From Ophiocordyceps camponoti-saundersi (nom. inval.) (taxonomy: Eukaryota; Ascomycota; Sordariomycetes; Hypocreales; Ophiocordycipitaceae), in the NCBI GenBank assembly GCA_003339415.1, contig PDHQ01000142.1, positions 1 to 64,000 of the forward strand: 64,000 bases of DNA. Direction: 5' to 3'. Below the pieces are notes generated by a model. It made no database searches. It was not told where the DNA came from and was given only the letters and a program-made list of their open reading frames with translations. Both the position numbers and the translations under genes were made by a program. Shown here in pieces: positions 37,379 to 49,784 of this stretch. How positions within the stretch are numbered: position 1 is the stretch's first letter; each line of letters opens with the position of its first letter.

Positions 37379-38384
37379 GGCTCTCCGAGGTAGAAGACCG
37401 GGATTGAAGTGTGGGAGACGTAGAAGGAGAAAGACGTAGAGAGTACTAAAGAGTACCCAGGTGAGGTCGACGAGGAACTGGGAAAACTGTCATTATATGA
37501 ACCTACCTATGTGTATATACTATCCTGGCTTATCGGCATTTTGGCATCAAGCAAGCCGACATACGGTTTCTTTCGTGTGTCATTGACTCATTGTAAATGA
37601 TGAAAGCATTAAGCCGAATGTGAGCCTGAACCACTCCAGATAAACTCATGATTACCTTTCCGAGCGGTCTGCAGTATTATATGTATGCATATGTCACCCT
37701 TCCAAAGGAACAGGGAGGGCAATCCCGTGGACAAGCTTGGCCAGGTACTGCTCGATTGAATGGGACGGTTTGAACACGCCTCCCTCCTACCCTTGCTCAG
37801 ACGCCCATTCTCGTCTCGTAACTGGTCAGGATCCTACGTACCAGGTCATATCTGGTAATCGGATTAAAATCGGCCGTCCAATCGATGGACCTTGCAGTCC
37901 AAAAAGAAAATAAAAAGGGGCGAGGCGTGTCATGCGTAACAAGACGATCCAATAGGATGGCCGAGATAACGGACAACATGAGTAACAGACTCGAGTTCAT
38001 CGGATCACAGGGGGAGCGACACGGAAGGGCTCGAGGGTTATGTGGGTTCGTGAGGCCGTGATTCAATGGGTCGTTGCCGCACATCTTTCACATACTCTTG
38101 CTAGAATACTTCAAACATCTGCTCGCCGACATGTTGTAACCAACTCGTCGTAACCCACTCGCCAAGGAAGCGTAGGAAGAACCGATAACGCACTTGATAA
38201 TGAGCTTTGCAAACGGCGGCAAAAGGTGAAGAGAGAGTTCTGTCAATTTGGTTGCCTGCTGATGGGTCACTATATCTGTCTGCATGTAACAACGGGCCTC
38301 GCCTCTCAGTTCCATGACTTGGACTACTTCTCTCCCGACATCGAATGCCGCCCCCATCGCTCTTCCGTGCAGGATCAGTTTCCC
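37379..38384. other. intergenic region
   Basis: Between two minus-strand genes: promoter of the CFA synthase gene and 3' flank of the Cys-repeat gene. No gene recognised. Confidence 0.55.
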
Positions 38385-40907
38385 TCAACTACGTCCAGCG
38401 GCACGCTCAGAGAGGTCTTGAGCCGATCCTCGAGCGGGCCAGTCAAGCGGGTCTCTTTCATCCTTACGAACTCCGGCGCCCTGCGGCGGAGGGTTACGCA
38501 CTTGCTGCTGATTTGAGGCGTTAGGAATGTTATTCGCTGTATCTTGTTGCTTCTTCTGGGCTGAGGGGCCGTGCAGGGAATTTGCTCGAGCGGCAACGTC
38601 TTCAGCGGATCCTCGCTTGTGCCAGTCATCGTCGTCAACAGGCTTCGGCTTAGACACTTGCTCCTCTCGAGGGGGGATCTTGTCAGTCGGACCTTGCGCG
38701 CCTTGGTTGCCGCCTTTGGTTCGCTGGGAGATGTCCTCAGAAGAGCCCCGCTGCGGCCAATCAGTGTCCGGCTGCTCGCCTTTATGAAGAGAGTCGTCAT
38801 GAGTCTTGTCGCCATCTGCCTTTCCGGGAAGTTCGCAGTGGATGCCCTCAGAATCGACCCAGCATCGCTGCCCGCCAACCTTGGAAGGGCAGTATTGGAA
38901 TTCGAAACAGTCGTCGGCAGCCAGGACGCAGCTCTGTCCGTTGTAGACCTCGCCATCAGGGCAGTGCGGCCTTGTCTCTGAGACGCAATCCTTCAGGTTC
39001 TTGTCAAAAGTTGTTCCCTTGGGGCACTCTGGCCCAGTAACTGCCACACAGCTCTTCGCCTTGCTATCGAACTTGAAACCGTCGGGGCAGACAGGAGCAA
39101 TATGAGAAGTGCATTCTTCGCCGTCGAGAAACGTTCCGTCGGGGCATCTTGGGCCTTCAGCTATGCAGACGGAGCCGGTGTAGATGAACCCCGGCTTGCA
39201 CTTCGGCACTGACCTCGAGATGCACTGGCCGGCCTTCAGCACATATCCCTCCGGGCATTGCTGCTCCTGTTCTTTGGCCACGCAGACGCCGTTGATGAGT
39301 TTGTGGTCTGGGGGGCATCCGGGCCCATCGATAGACTCGCACCCGGCCTCTCCAACGACAAAGCCCGGCGGACACTTGGCGCCCCTCACCATGCAGGCGC
39401 CGCTGCGGAGGCTGAAGGGCGGAGGACATGATGGCGGGACGCTCACAAGGCAGTCCCCGTCCCTGTTCAGCACCGATCCGGTAGGGCAGTTCGGCACCAA
39501 GTCTCTCCCAACACAGCGCTCCCCATCGAAGTAAGAACCATCGTGACAGATGGCCTTGGTGCCCTTGATGCAGTCGTTCATGTCGAGGAAGCCTTCTGGG
39601 CAGCTTGGCTCCCCATGAAGAGACACGCATTTCTGTCCGCTCCACATGAACGAGTCCGGACAGATGGGCTCAACCATGATGACACACCTTCCCTGCTGCG
39701 TGACGGAGCCAGGTGGACAGATAGGTCGGTTGAGCTGGACGCATTCTCCTCCGCGAATGAAGGCTCCTTCTGGACAGGTCGGTCTCTGCGTGGTGCTGCA
39801 AGTGTCGCCATCTCGGTGAAAGTCCTTGGGACACTCGGGAGGTGAGCGACGGACACAGCGAGACTGATCCAGTCGGTAGCCCGTGGGACAGACAGGGACA
39901 GGAGTCGCGTGCCTCACGCAGCGACCTCTGACGGGGGGCTTGCCATCAGGACACTTGCCATCCACGGCCGTCATGCCACATGTCTCTCCGTCCCAAGTCA
40001 TACTCTCCGGGCAGCAGCGGCTGCTCTGACCCGTCTCGTCGACCGAGAGCTTCATGCCTTTGAGACACGTGGGGCTGTCGATGAGAACACAGGTCTTGCC
40101 CACGAGCTGAGTTTCGGGAGGACACTGAGGCTTCTCAACGGCGTTGCAAGTCGATGACTCTGGGTTGAAGGTGGTATCGCCCGGACAGCCAGGTTTCTGA
40201 CCATGGACGCAGTATCCGTCCTGCAGCAGGGTACCCGGCGGACAGGAGGGCTCGTCACGGGCGATGCAGCGACCGCTGGCCTCGTCGAACCGGGCGCCCT
40301 CGACAGTGCATTTGGGCAGCTCCCTGCTGACGCAGACGCCTTGTTCGGGCTTGGATCCGTCCGGGCACACGGGACCCTTGACCGAGGCGCAGACCCGGCC
40401 GTTGAATTGTTCTCCGGACGGACAAGTGGGCGGCTTCTCGGAGATGCACACATTGCCCTTGGGCTTGAATCCAGGGCCGCAAGTCGCCCCCCCTGGCTTG
40501 ATGCAGTATCCTCCCTTGACTATGGTCCCGGCCGGACAGACGGCATCTTCGTGGGAAACGCAGACCCCATCCTTGAAGTACGAGTTGCCCTGGCAGACCG
40601 GCTTGACGTGCTGCACGCACTTGTCGTTGACCTTGACGGTGCCTTCGGGACATGAGGGCCCGTGACCGATAAGGACGCACTGAGAACCGTCGAATTCGGT
40701 TCCCAGAGGACAACATTTGATCTTGCCTGAAGCCTGGTCGCGGCTGGGGATGATCTGATTTAAAGGGAGTTTGAACGGTTGCTGGTTGGGAGAGCTCATG
40801 ACCTTTTGGTTCACGTTCGGCAAGTCTGCCGCAGCAGGGAGAGCCCAGAGAAAAATTGCTATGAGGAACATTATCTTGCCTCGATCAAAGATGGAAAATG
40901 GAGGCAT
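38385..40907 (-). CDS. secreted protein with about 30 Cys-Pro repeats
   Basis: Intronless, 840 residues. N-terminal signal anchor (FLIAIFLWALPAAA, residues about 14-27; a second Met at codon 13 is an alternative start). Residues about 62-690 are tandem units of 20-24 residues with pattern C-P-x-G-x(4-8)-G-x-C-V, two Cys per unit, roughly 30 units. The layout recalls apicomplexan oocyst-wall-type Cys repeats and other disulfide-rich matrix proteins, a resemblance from memory, not an assignment. After a divergent Cys cluster (about 675-695), the last 140 residues are Cys-free and polar. They carry three copies of a D-W-x-x-R-G-S-x-x-D motif (DWPQRGSSED, DWHKRGSAED, DWPARGSAQD) spaced about 40-50 residues apart. 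Likely a cell-wall or extracellular structural protein; function unproven. Confidence 0.8.
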   Translation of the reverse strand: MPPFSIFDRGKIMFLIAIFLWALPAAADLPNVNQKVMSSPNQQPFKLPLNQIIPSRDQASGKIKCCPLGTEFDGSQCVLIGHGPSCPEGTVKVNDKCVQHVKPVCQGNSYFKDGVCVSHEDAVCPAGTIVKGGYCIKPGGATCGPGFKPKGNVCISEKPPTCPSGEQFNGRVCASVKGPVCPDGSKPEQGVCVSRELPKCTVEGARFDEASGRCIARDEPSCPPGTLLQDGYCVHGQKPGCPGDTTFNPESSTCNAVEKPQCPPETQLVGKTCVLIDSPTCLKGMKLSVDETGQSSRCCPESMTWDGETCGMTAVDGKCPDGKPPVRGRCVRHATPVPVCPTGYRLDQSRCVRRSPPECPKDFHRDGDTCSTTQRPTCPEGAFIRGGECVQLNRPICPPGSVTQQGRCVIMVEPICPDSFMWSGQKCVSLHGEPSCPEGFLDMNDCIKGTKAICHDGSYFDGERCVGRDLVPNCPTGSVLNRDGDCLVSVPPSCPPPFSLRSGACMVRGAKCPPGFVVGEAGCESIDGPGCPPDHKLINGVCVAKEQEQQCPEGYVLKAGQCISRSVPKCKPGFIYTGSVCIAEGPRCPDGTFLDGEECTSHIAPVCPDGFKFDSKAKSCVAVTGPECPKGTTFDKNLKDCVSETRPHCPDGEVYNGQSCVLAADDCFEFQYCPSKVGGQRCWVDSEGIHCELPGKADGDKTHDDSLHKGEQPDTDWPQRGSSEDISQRTKGGNQGAQGPTDKIPPREEQVSKPKPVDDDDWHKRGSAEDVAARANSLHGPSAQKKQQDTANNIPNASNQQQVRNPPPQGAGVRKDERDPLDWPARGSAQDLSERAAGRS

Positions 40908-42111
40908 GGTGATAGAGAAAGATAGAGTTGATGTGTTCGAGGGGAAGCCAAATGTGGTTGATAAAAGTTGACGAGGTGACTAGCCTAGAGTTACGACACA
41001 AGCTGCCGCTGCCAACAGAATATCGTTCTTTATATAGACATGATTTCCGTTAATTCTCATATCTGTGTCATTATGCAGACGGTCGTCTTAAGTCGCAGCA
41101 TGAAACCCCAGCCTCTGTCCTGAAAGGGAAACCCTGGAGTTTGTCTTCCACCTTTCAGCCATCCGCCTCCTCGACACATAATCTCCGAGTGCTTGAGAGA
41201 CAACTCCAAGCGCGGTAATTACTATTGGCGAACAGTCCTCGTCTCGGAGACACGAGCTGCGGCAGGATTCGCGAGACACGAGCTGCGAGAGGAAGATAAT
41301 CAGGCTGAAAAGCAACACTTCGCTGCAATCCATCGAGTCTATCGAGCCCGTCGCCACGACGAGAAACGTCCGGCTAATTTGCTCAATCAGGCCATTCATG
41401 GATTGGTTGTGGCACAGGCTACAGCTACTACAATGAGTGGAACTTGATCGACGCGAGTGGCTTTTCTGGTTGGAGATCACCAGTCTTGGGAAGCAGTTGA
41501 TGCCTGGATGGCGGTGAAAGTTGTAAGATGGACTGGCTTGAACTCTACACCCCATGGGAGTGTGCATTGAGGACACCATGAGACAGCCAATTACACATCT
41601 TCCGTGAGTGATGGATGGTTCCCGTGCCCGGCTTCAGCTCTACGGCAATTGCGAGCCACTTTCGTCAGATTGTCTCAAGCCTCCTCGTATTTACTCACAA
41701 TATGATAGCTGCAGCTGCAGATTGTCGTGAAGTCGTGTGGCTGCAGACAGCGTTGAACTCGTGTGGTTGCAGATCGTCGTGACTTCGTGCTAAGACAACA
41801 CCTGAGGAGTTTCGGGGCAGGGATTGGAAGACTCAGAGGAGCTGGAGCAGCCCCGATTAGGACAGTGCACCGCCCTGTTGACTGGTGTAAGCCGCGACCT
41901 CAAATCCTCCCATGTCTCTACGGAGGAACCGAACATGCATGTACATACAGTTGAACAACAAAGGCAATATGAGGGCTTACGTGTAAGTATCTAGGTCGGC
42001 AGAAGTTCATGGAGGACGGTATATATATACGGCATGGTTCTGCTCCCCGGTATAAGCTATCGTCACTCCAATTACTCCCATCATCCCTATCATTATTACT
42101 TTACGTTCGTC
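40908..42111. other. divergent gene-free stretch
   Basis: Between the Cys-repeat gene (-) and a small secreted gene (+), both predicted secreted. Contains a locally repeated element near 41707-41785, where GCAGATTGTCGTGA and a close variant recur about 58 nt apart, each with GTGTGG nearby. No gene is supported. Confidence 0.55.
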
Positions 42112-42657
42112 ATGAAGCTCAGCTCCGTCGTCGTCGTCGCCTTTTCGGCGGCAGCCAAGGCTTATCAGAAGATTTCTCCAGTGGAGCTTCAAGACTGGCG
42201 AACTTGCATCTACAATGCCTTGGACAACTTTGATCACGGAAATGATGGTTCCGACATTGCATGCAAAACCTACGAGTGTATCCAGAACACGGGCGAGAAA
42301 TGGAGTCGCGGTGGCCTTCTCAACAAGGGCGGGAAATTCCTAGTCCTCGGCTGCCAGCTTCTTCCCTTTGTGAGTTTCATCCAGTTGGGCGTGTCTGCTT
42401 ATCTCGAATCGACAGAGCTGACAGGATGACGAAACTAGCAATCATATCATCAGGGCCATAAAGTCACGCCGGAAGAGGAGCAGGAGTGGAAAACCTGTCT
42501 CAATAACCTACTTCATGAGTACGAGCTTGGGCGTGATGATCGCCACAGCTCCTGTCAGTTCTGGCGCTGCCTGCAGCATAAGTCGGAAACGTTCCATCGC
42601 GGAGGCGTTGCCACGAGCTTGTCTCATCTTGTTGACGGTGTTTGCTTCCTTGCTTAG
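42112..42657 (+). CDS. small secreted protein with two Cys repeats
   Basis: Exons 42112-42369 and 42454-42657, joined by an 84-nt intron (GTGAGT...TCAG, phase 0), give 153 residues. Signal peptide MKLSSVVVVAFSAAAKA. Each exon encodes one copy of the same domain. Copy 1 has DWRTC, C-x3-C (CKTYEC), SRGG and a late Cys (LGCQLLPF). Copy 2 has EWKTC, C-x3-C (CQFWRC), HRGG and a late Cys (GVCFLA). The same four-Cys order and W-[RK]-T-C opening show an internal duplication, with the intron at the repeat border. No known family was recognised. The ORF is otherwise cut at the retained intron. Confidence 0.78.
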
Positions 42658-43075
42658 TGGACATGTTATGCGAGCACCTTAGTAGCGCTGTGATGTCGAG
42701 GGATTTGCGAGGGTTCATAGCACTCGGCTCAGCAAGTTCAGGTGACTGTTTACCTAGTAGGTAGCTACAACTCGACGAAACGTGATATTCTCGAGAAAGC
42801 CTCCCTACTAATGAATCTATTGAATCCATGATTGGGCGGGTACAACCATCTAGGTCGGTATGGGTGCATGCTGAAGCAGTATCCCTAGTAAAGAGTCGAT
42901 AGAGTATACTTCCTACGTAGTTGCAAGACTGAATTGGCCATCTACCGAGATGTTTCTATCAAATAAATATTAATATTGAAGTAGTTCTGCGTTGAGAAGT
43001 CATATTGACATATCATATTATTGGTATCATCACCACGCACAGCCGTATCGCTGTGTCGTTGTGAGCGGCCAGAAA

Positions 43076-43138
<63 letters not shown>
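43076..43138. repeat. poly-G homopolymer (63 nt)
   Basis: An uninterrupted run of 63 G. Its true length is doubtful because homopolymers this long are rarely read correctly. Confidence 0.9.
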
Positions 43139-43139
<1 letters not shown>

Positions 43140-43204
43140 TATGGGAAAGTCACCTGGGGCTGCGAGAGTGTCTTTTAATTTCTTAACAGGAAAAAAGGAA
43201 GGGG

Positions 43205-43266
43205 TGATGTTGAGGGTTGAGGGTTGAGGGTGAGGTTGAGGGTGCGGGTGAGTTGAGGGTGAGGTG
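43205..43266 (+). repeat. TTGAGGG-type G-rich repeat
   Basis: At least six G-triplets separated by 4-7 nt, built on GGGTTGA and GGGTGAG units. This could form G-quadruplexes. It differs from the fungal telomere unit TTAGGG. Confidence 0.75.
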
Positions 43267-44835
43267 GCATACAGATAGGCTGCTTCATATCACAAGACGT
43301 CAAGCTCGAAATCGGGTGTCCTGAAAGATGACTGAAGGTGTTGAGGGGAGGATGTGGATGTTTGGATGGTTGTCATGGGAAGATGCAGAGCCGTAGTCTC
43401 CATCGATACCTACCTAGGTATCATGATGTCGAGCAATTTCCAGAAACAGGCTGCCTTTACATTGACATGTGCAACTGAAGAGGAAGGGGGAAAGGTTCTT
43501 ACATACAAGAGGTTTCGCTGCTTGGTACGAAGTAGGTAAGCGGTAAGCTGGTTGGTGATGGGTGAGAAAGCAGAGTCGGATGATTGCGAGGGGTGCCCGT
43601 GCTTTTTTCTTTGATGGCTGAGGAGAGAGGAGAGAGGTGCGTTGGAAGTTGGAAGTTGGGTAGGTTGGTCTGCAGGAACGGGGATCACGAGATGATGTTG
43701 TAGCGGTTCAATCTCTTCTGTTGCTTGTCTTGGGGATGGACTTTGTCTTTGCAGCGGGAAGCACAAGGACGTGTGGTGTGAGGCTATATAAACGGATATA
43801 TACGGATATATGTATGTACATAAACTGCCTTGATTCGTTGACGTGTGGACTTGTGACTTTGTGTCACTGCATTGTGCGTGTCGTTGACGGGGCGAAGTGA
43901 TTGGTGGCTTTCTCGCGAATGCGAAGCAGGCTTTCACGGTAAGATTCTTCCCTAGGTGTATCCTCACATAGTGCATACATATAGTACATATGTGTATGCA
44001 TGCTTTACCTGCATAGTACATGTATTATGACGGATAGAAACTCAGCTTATGAAGTTTCTTTCCATGGCACTGTTTATATACTTACCTAGGTGAGAGTAAG
44101 GTTGAGACAGAATGCCATTGATGACGAGACACACTTTCTTCTACACTGCTTCTTTTACCCCTACATTCCTGCAGTAGTGAACATGTACGTGTGTATGTAT
44201 GTATGTAGGTTATGAGAATAGGAGCGTGTGATGACGATGACGATGAGCTTTCCTCCCCTTTGTTTTGGGTGGCCTCCTCAACTGCCCCCGCGTACATATG
44301 TATGTATGTATGTAAATCCCCTCCATGTTCGCCCGGAGAGCTGGGAGACGCTAAGTCAAGCTAAGGATAAGTTGGCAGTGCCGGAGTAGGGATGGCTCTT
44401 CTTTTTCTTTTGTTTCCTTTGCTATGGCTGCAAGATGGTGCAAGCTTTAGTGTACATATGTAGTGTGAGTGTTGGACGCCATGTCCTTGCTATATACCTA
44501 GTGTCGTTGTTGGGGGGAAAGAGGAGGAGAAGATGAGTTCAAATCAACAAAGCTGGTCATCTCGAAGAGGCTTAGACTGGTTGTTAGATGGGTAGAAAGA
44601 TGGAGAGAGAGAGAGGGACAAGAGAGTGAGAGAGAGAGAAGGATGGGGATGGATAGTATGTATGTATGTAGAGGTAGGTAGGGTAGCATCCGAGCCCCCT
44701 GCTGATCTCCCTACCTCTCTCTCTCTCTCTGTCTTAAAGTTAAATGCTTATTTCGAGAATCACGGGGGGGGAAAAAAACAGTAGGATTCCATTACATCCG
44801 TTCGTTCTTTTTCTTTTCCCCCTTTTCTGTGGACC

Positions 44836-45869
44836 ATGTATTTCGCCGCCGCCACGGCTGTTCTCTTGCTTGCAGCCTACAACACGCGAGCGGCCATCTC
44901 ACAGGTTCAACTGGGCAGCGACAATGGAGGCAAATGCATCTCCAAGAGCAGGGCGAATCCCATCTCGTCTCAATGGCCGGCTCGAGTGACGGGCAACCTA
45001 AACGGCACGACCATCATCGTGCCCATCCCCTTCGAGCTGGCGAGGAAAGTGATACCCTCGGAATACGAGATCCTCAGCAGGGCCTATCAATCTTTACTGC
45101 CTAGCCTGCCTAGGGACAGGTATCCGATGATGGTCAGCGCCCTTTACGATCATGATGTTATGCTCAAGGATGCGAACCTATCGCTGGCCGACTTTAGTGT
45201 GAGTTTTTTTTCCTTCTTCTTCTTCTTCTTCTTTGTTTCTGTGGTGAAGCTCGGATCGGAAGACGTGATGGATGGGGGGAAAGATTTGACTGATATATGT
45301 ATGTCCAGCGCGCCGCTTTCGAATTCCCCTTTGTCGATCGCTTGCACGATGGATACTCTTCCTTTCGCTGGACGGGTACCATGTTGATCACCGCAGGCAG
45401 CGAGGCCATCAAAGGCTCCGAGGGTTACGGAATCAGGGTTCACCCAGCCACGTTCGACCCCGAATGCGACGCCTACAAAGGACAGGGCAAAGGTCTCACC
45501 ACGTTCGCGGCCAAGGCTTCCAAAGGCGAGAGGTTCCTGTCTCTCTCTTCGCGGCCGGATTACGACTACGTGCCCTATCCGCTCGACTTCATCCGCAACA
45601 TCACGAACCAGCCTGCGTTTGCGACGTCGGATCATCAATGCGACAACTACATCCGCCTGTTCAACACGTCGCTCAGCGAGGCGCCTTTCAAGCCGACGCC
45701 TGTACGGGCCGATGTCAGCGCCAGGTTGGATCCGCTGGCTTCGGGGGGCGGGGAGCATAGATGGTATGATGTTTACGGTTGGAGGCTCAGTACGGCTTTT
45801 GTCGAGCCGCCTCTTCCGGTGGCTTGCGAGTCGCTCAAGGGTTACTCTGGAACGGGACCTGGAGACTGA
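44836..45869 (+). CDS. secreted acetoacetate-decarboxylase-like protein
   Basis: Exons 44836-45198 and 45309-45869 (intron 110 nt with a long T/TTC tract after the donor) encode 307 residues. Signal peptide MYFAAATAVLLLAAYNTRAA. The segment NGTTIIVPIPFELARKVIPSEYEIL and the later FRWTGTMLITAGSEA region resemble the acetoacetate decarboxylase-like fold found in many fungal proteins; the catalytic Lys of bacterial enzymes was not located with certainty, so activity is not claimed. Several N-x-S/T sites and four Cys (including CISK, ECDAY and QCDNY) fit a secreted glycoprotein. Family assignment is from memory and moderate. Confidence 0.7.
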
Positions 45870-47403
45870 ATGGGTTTTGATCTTTCTTTTCTTGCTGTTT
45901 TGATGTTGGAGAAGAAGAAGCGAGAAGCGAGAAGCAGCGTAGCGTTCGAGGTCAAAGGAGGTGAGGAGGGAAATATGATGAGATATGACATTTTGGGGGG
46001 GGAGGGATTCGTCACGATTTTGACGGCCTACATAGCTCTGACCCGTATCCGTTGACACTGAAGGGTAATCTTTTGTTTCTGTATGTATGTATGCACATAT
46101 GTATGTGTATTTTGTGAGTTAGTATGCTAATGTGTATGAATATGATGCTGGCAAAAGGTTCGAGGCATATCTAAACATTTGAGCACACACGCACAGAGGT
46201 ATGTACACACTCGCACGCACGCACGCAAATGCACACGCGCGTGAGCGGCGCAAGACATGGACATGTTAGTGTTTAGTAAACCCAGCTTGACATGAGGTTT
46301 TTTTTTTTTTTTTGGTAAAGATAGCAAAGCGAAGCCAAGAGCAGGCGAGTCAAAACCTTGTTATGACAAAAAAGAAACAGGTCTGATGCTAATGATGACC
46401 AGAAGCGGATTCATGTGAGAGAGAGAGAGAGACGGAAGCATGAGTCTGTACATACATACATCCAGTGGGTGTCCGTGTATGTAGATAGCCGTAGGGCCGT
46501 AGGGACTAGGAGCCAGGTGGTAGTCTCCGCTGGCTCTCTCGCCTCTACCCAAGACAAGGCCGGATGCGGCGGCGTAACAGCAAGGCGTATGGTGATGTGA
46601 GTGGCGGATGTGCGCAAGACAAGACAAATCAACTTACCCTATAGTCCAGCCCGTCCTCTTGGAGTGGGAATTTTTATTTGACAAACGGGGAGAGTCTGTG
46701 ACTCGGGCCAACCACAGATGGTGAAAGCATCACCCCGCCTTTTCTCCATCTCACGACTTTTTTTTTTTTGGTTACGGCGTCGAATCGAAAGCCATCATCC
46801 CATATCTCTGATCTGAGCCGAGGGGGGTGGAGAGAAGGGACCCGCTAAAGAGACAGCAACACTAAGGAGAAGAAGAGGAAGAAGAACAAACAGCAAGAAA
46901 CAGAAACAGAAACAGAAACAACAAAGATCAAGATCAAGATCGAGTAAAACAAAAAAAAAAAGTCGGTGCGGGCCCTCCCTTGCCTTGACTCTTTACTCTC
47001 ACCTCTTCCTCTCTCTCTCTCTCTCTGTCGCTTTCTCTCTCTCTCTCTCCACATCAGTTCATACCACCTGACCAACCTACCATTTATATTGTGTGTATGT
47101 AAGTACATACATACAGCCGAATCGCATGCCCATTATAGTCGGCTCAGCAGCGTCTGAGCCGCAAAAGCCGTCGTCTCCGTCACCACCGTCGCCGCGCTCG
47201 CCGTCGAGTTGGATAAGGAGGAGGAAGAGGAAGAAGAAGAAGAAGAAGAGGAAAAAGGAGAACGAGACGGAGAAGAAGAGGACCAAGAGCTGTAGGAAGC
47301 GGCGGTTAGGTCCTGTCTTTGCCGCTTTCGTTCGCCGCTTGCTACTAGAAAGTCGTCAAACTCTTTCTGTCTCTCCCTTCTCTCTCTCTCCTCTTCTCTG
47401 TCC

Positions 47404-47440
<37 letters not shown>

Positions 47441-47737
47441 TCCCTCCCTCTCTCATATAGGGCGCGGACCGCTTCCGAACAAGAGGGTCTCTGCAAACAC
47501 GCGCTACGCATCATATCCTGCCGCACATACCTTACCTTCTACCAATCCGTCGTCGTCGTCAATCCCGCAGTTACCGCTACACCCTACTTTGGAAACCCCC
47601 CTCCCCCCCCACGCCTCCTCCACCCTCCTCTCCTCTCTCTCTCCCGCCGGTCCCGGCCCGAGTCGTCATTCTTTTTCCTTCAATCACACCCCCCCCACCA
47701 CACACACCCCCCCTCTTTTCCCCTTCTTCCCGACCAA
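45870..47737. other. upstream region of the PKA gene
   Basis: No separate gene supported. Contains GTAT repeats near 46081-46106, an A/T homopolymer near 46297-46315, a purine-rich stretch at 46840-46960, CT tracts at about 47007-47050 and 47365-47455, and a GAAGAAG stretch near 47215-47280. An open frame runs from 47093 into the PKA coding sequence, but it is low-complexity and is better read as leader. Confidence 0.6.
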
Positions 47738-49477
<1,740 letters not shown>

Positions 49478-49716
49478 AGGCCATTGGACGACGGATGGAG
49501 GGAAAGGAAGGGAGGAGGAGAATTGGGCCGGGAGGGGGGGTTTTTGGACATGGGAAGGGGGGGGGGGGGGGGGGGGGGCGGGGAAGGGGGGGGGCGGGGG
49601 GGGGGGCCTCAACGCAGGAAATCCCCAGCGACGCTCCTTTTAAAGAGGGGTTTGTTTCTGTCTTGCCCCNNNNNNNNNNTTTTGTTGTTTTGTGTGGGGG
49701 GGGGGGGGGGGGGGGT

Positions 49717-49784
<68 letters not shown>

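Larger units (their letters stand above)
42658..44835. other. gene-free stretch with poly-G and microsatellites
   Basis: 2.2 kb between two secreted-protein genes. Holds a 63-nt G run, a TTGAGGG-type G-rich repeat, GTAT/CATA repeats near 43790-43820, 44190-44210, 44285-44315 and 44655-44675, and CT/GA tracts near 44600-44640 and 44712-44730. A 203-codon minus-strand frame at 43410-44021 is low-complexity and not called. Confidence 0.6.

Noticed and set aside
43205..43266. Internal telomere repeat
   Set aside because: Units are TTGAGGG/GTGAGGG, not the TTAGGG of filamentous fungi.
43410..44021. 203-codon open frame on the minus strand
   Set aside because: Composition follows microsatellites and CATACATA repeats; no domain, signal peptide or intron support.
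47093..47737. N-terminal extension of the PKA open frame by about 215 codons
   Set aside because: Encodes Lys/Arg/Ser/Leu low complexity from GAA and CT tracts; the ATG at 47738 gives the [11 protein letters not shown] start expected for fungal PKA.
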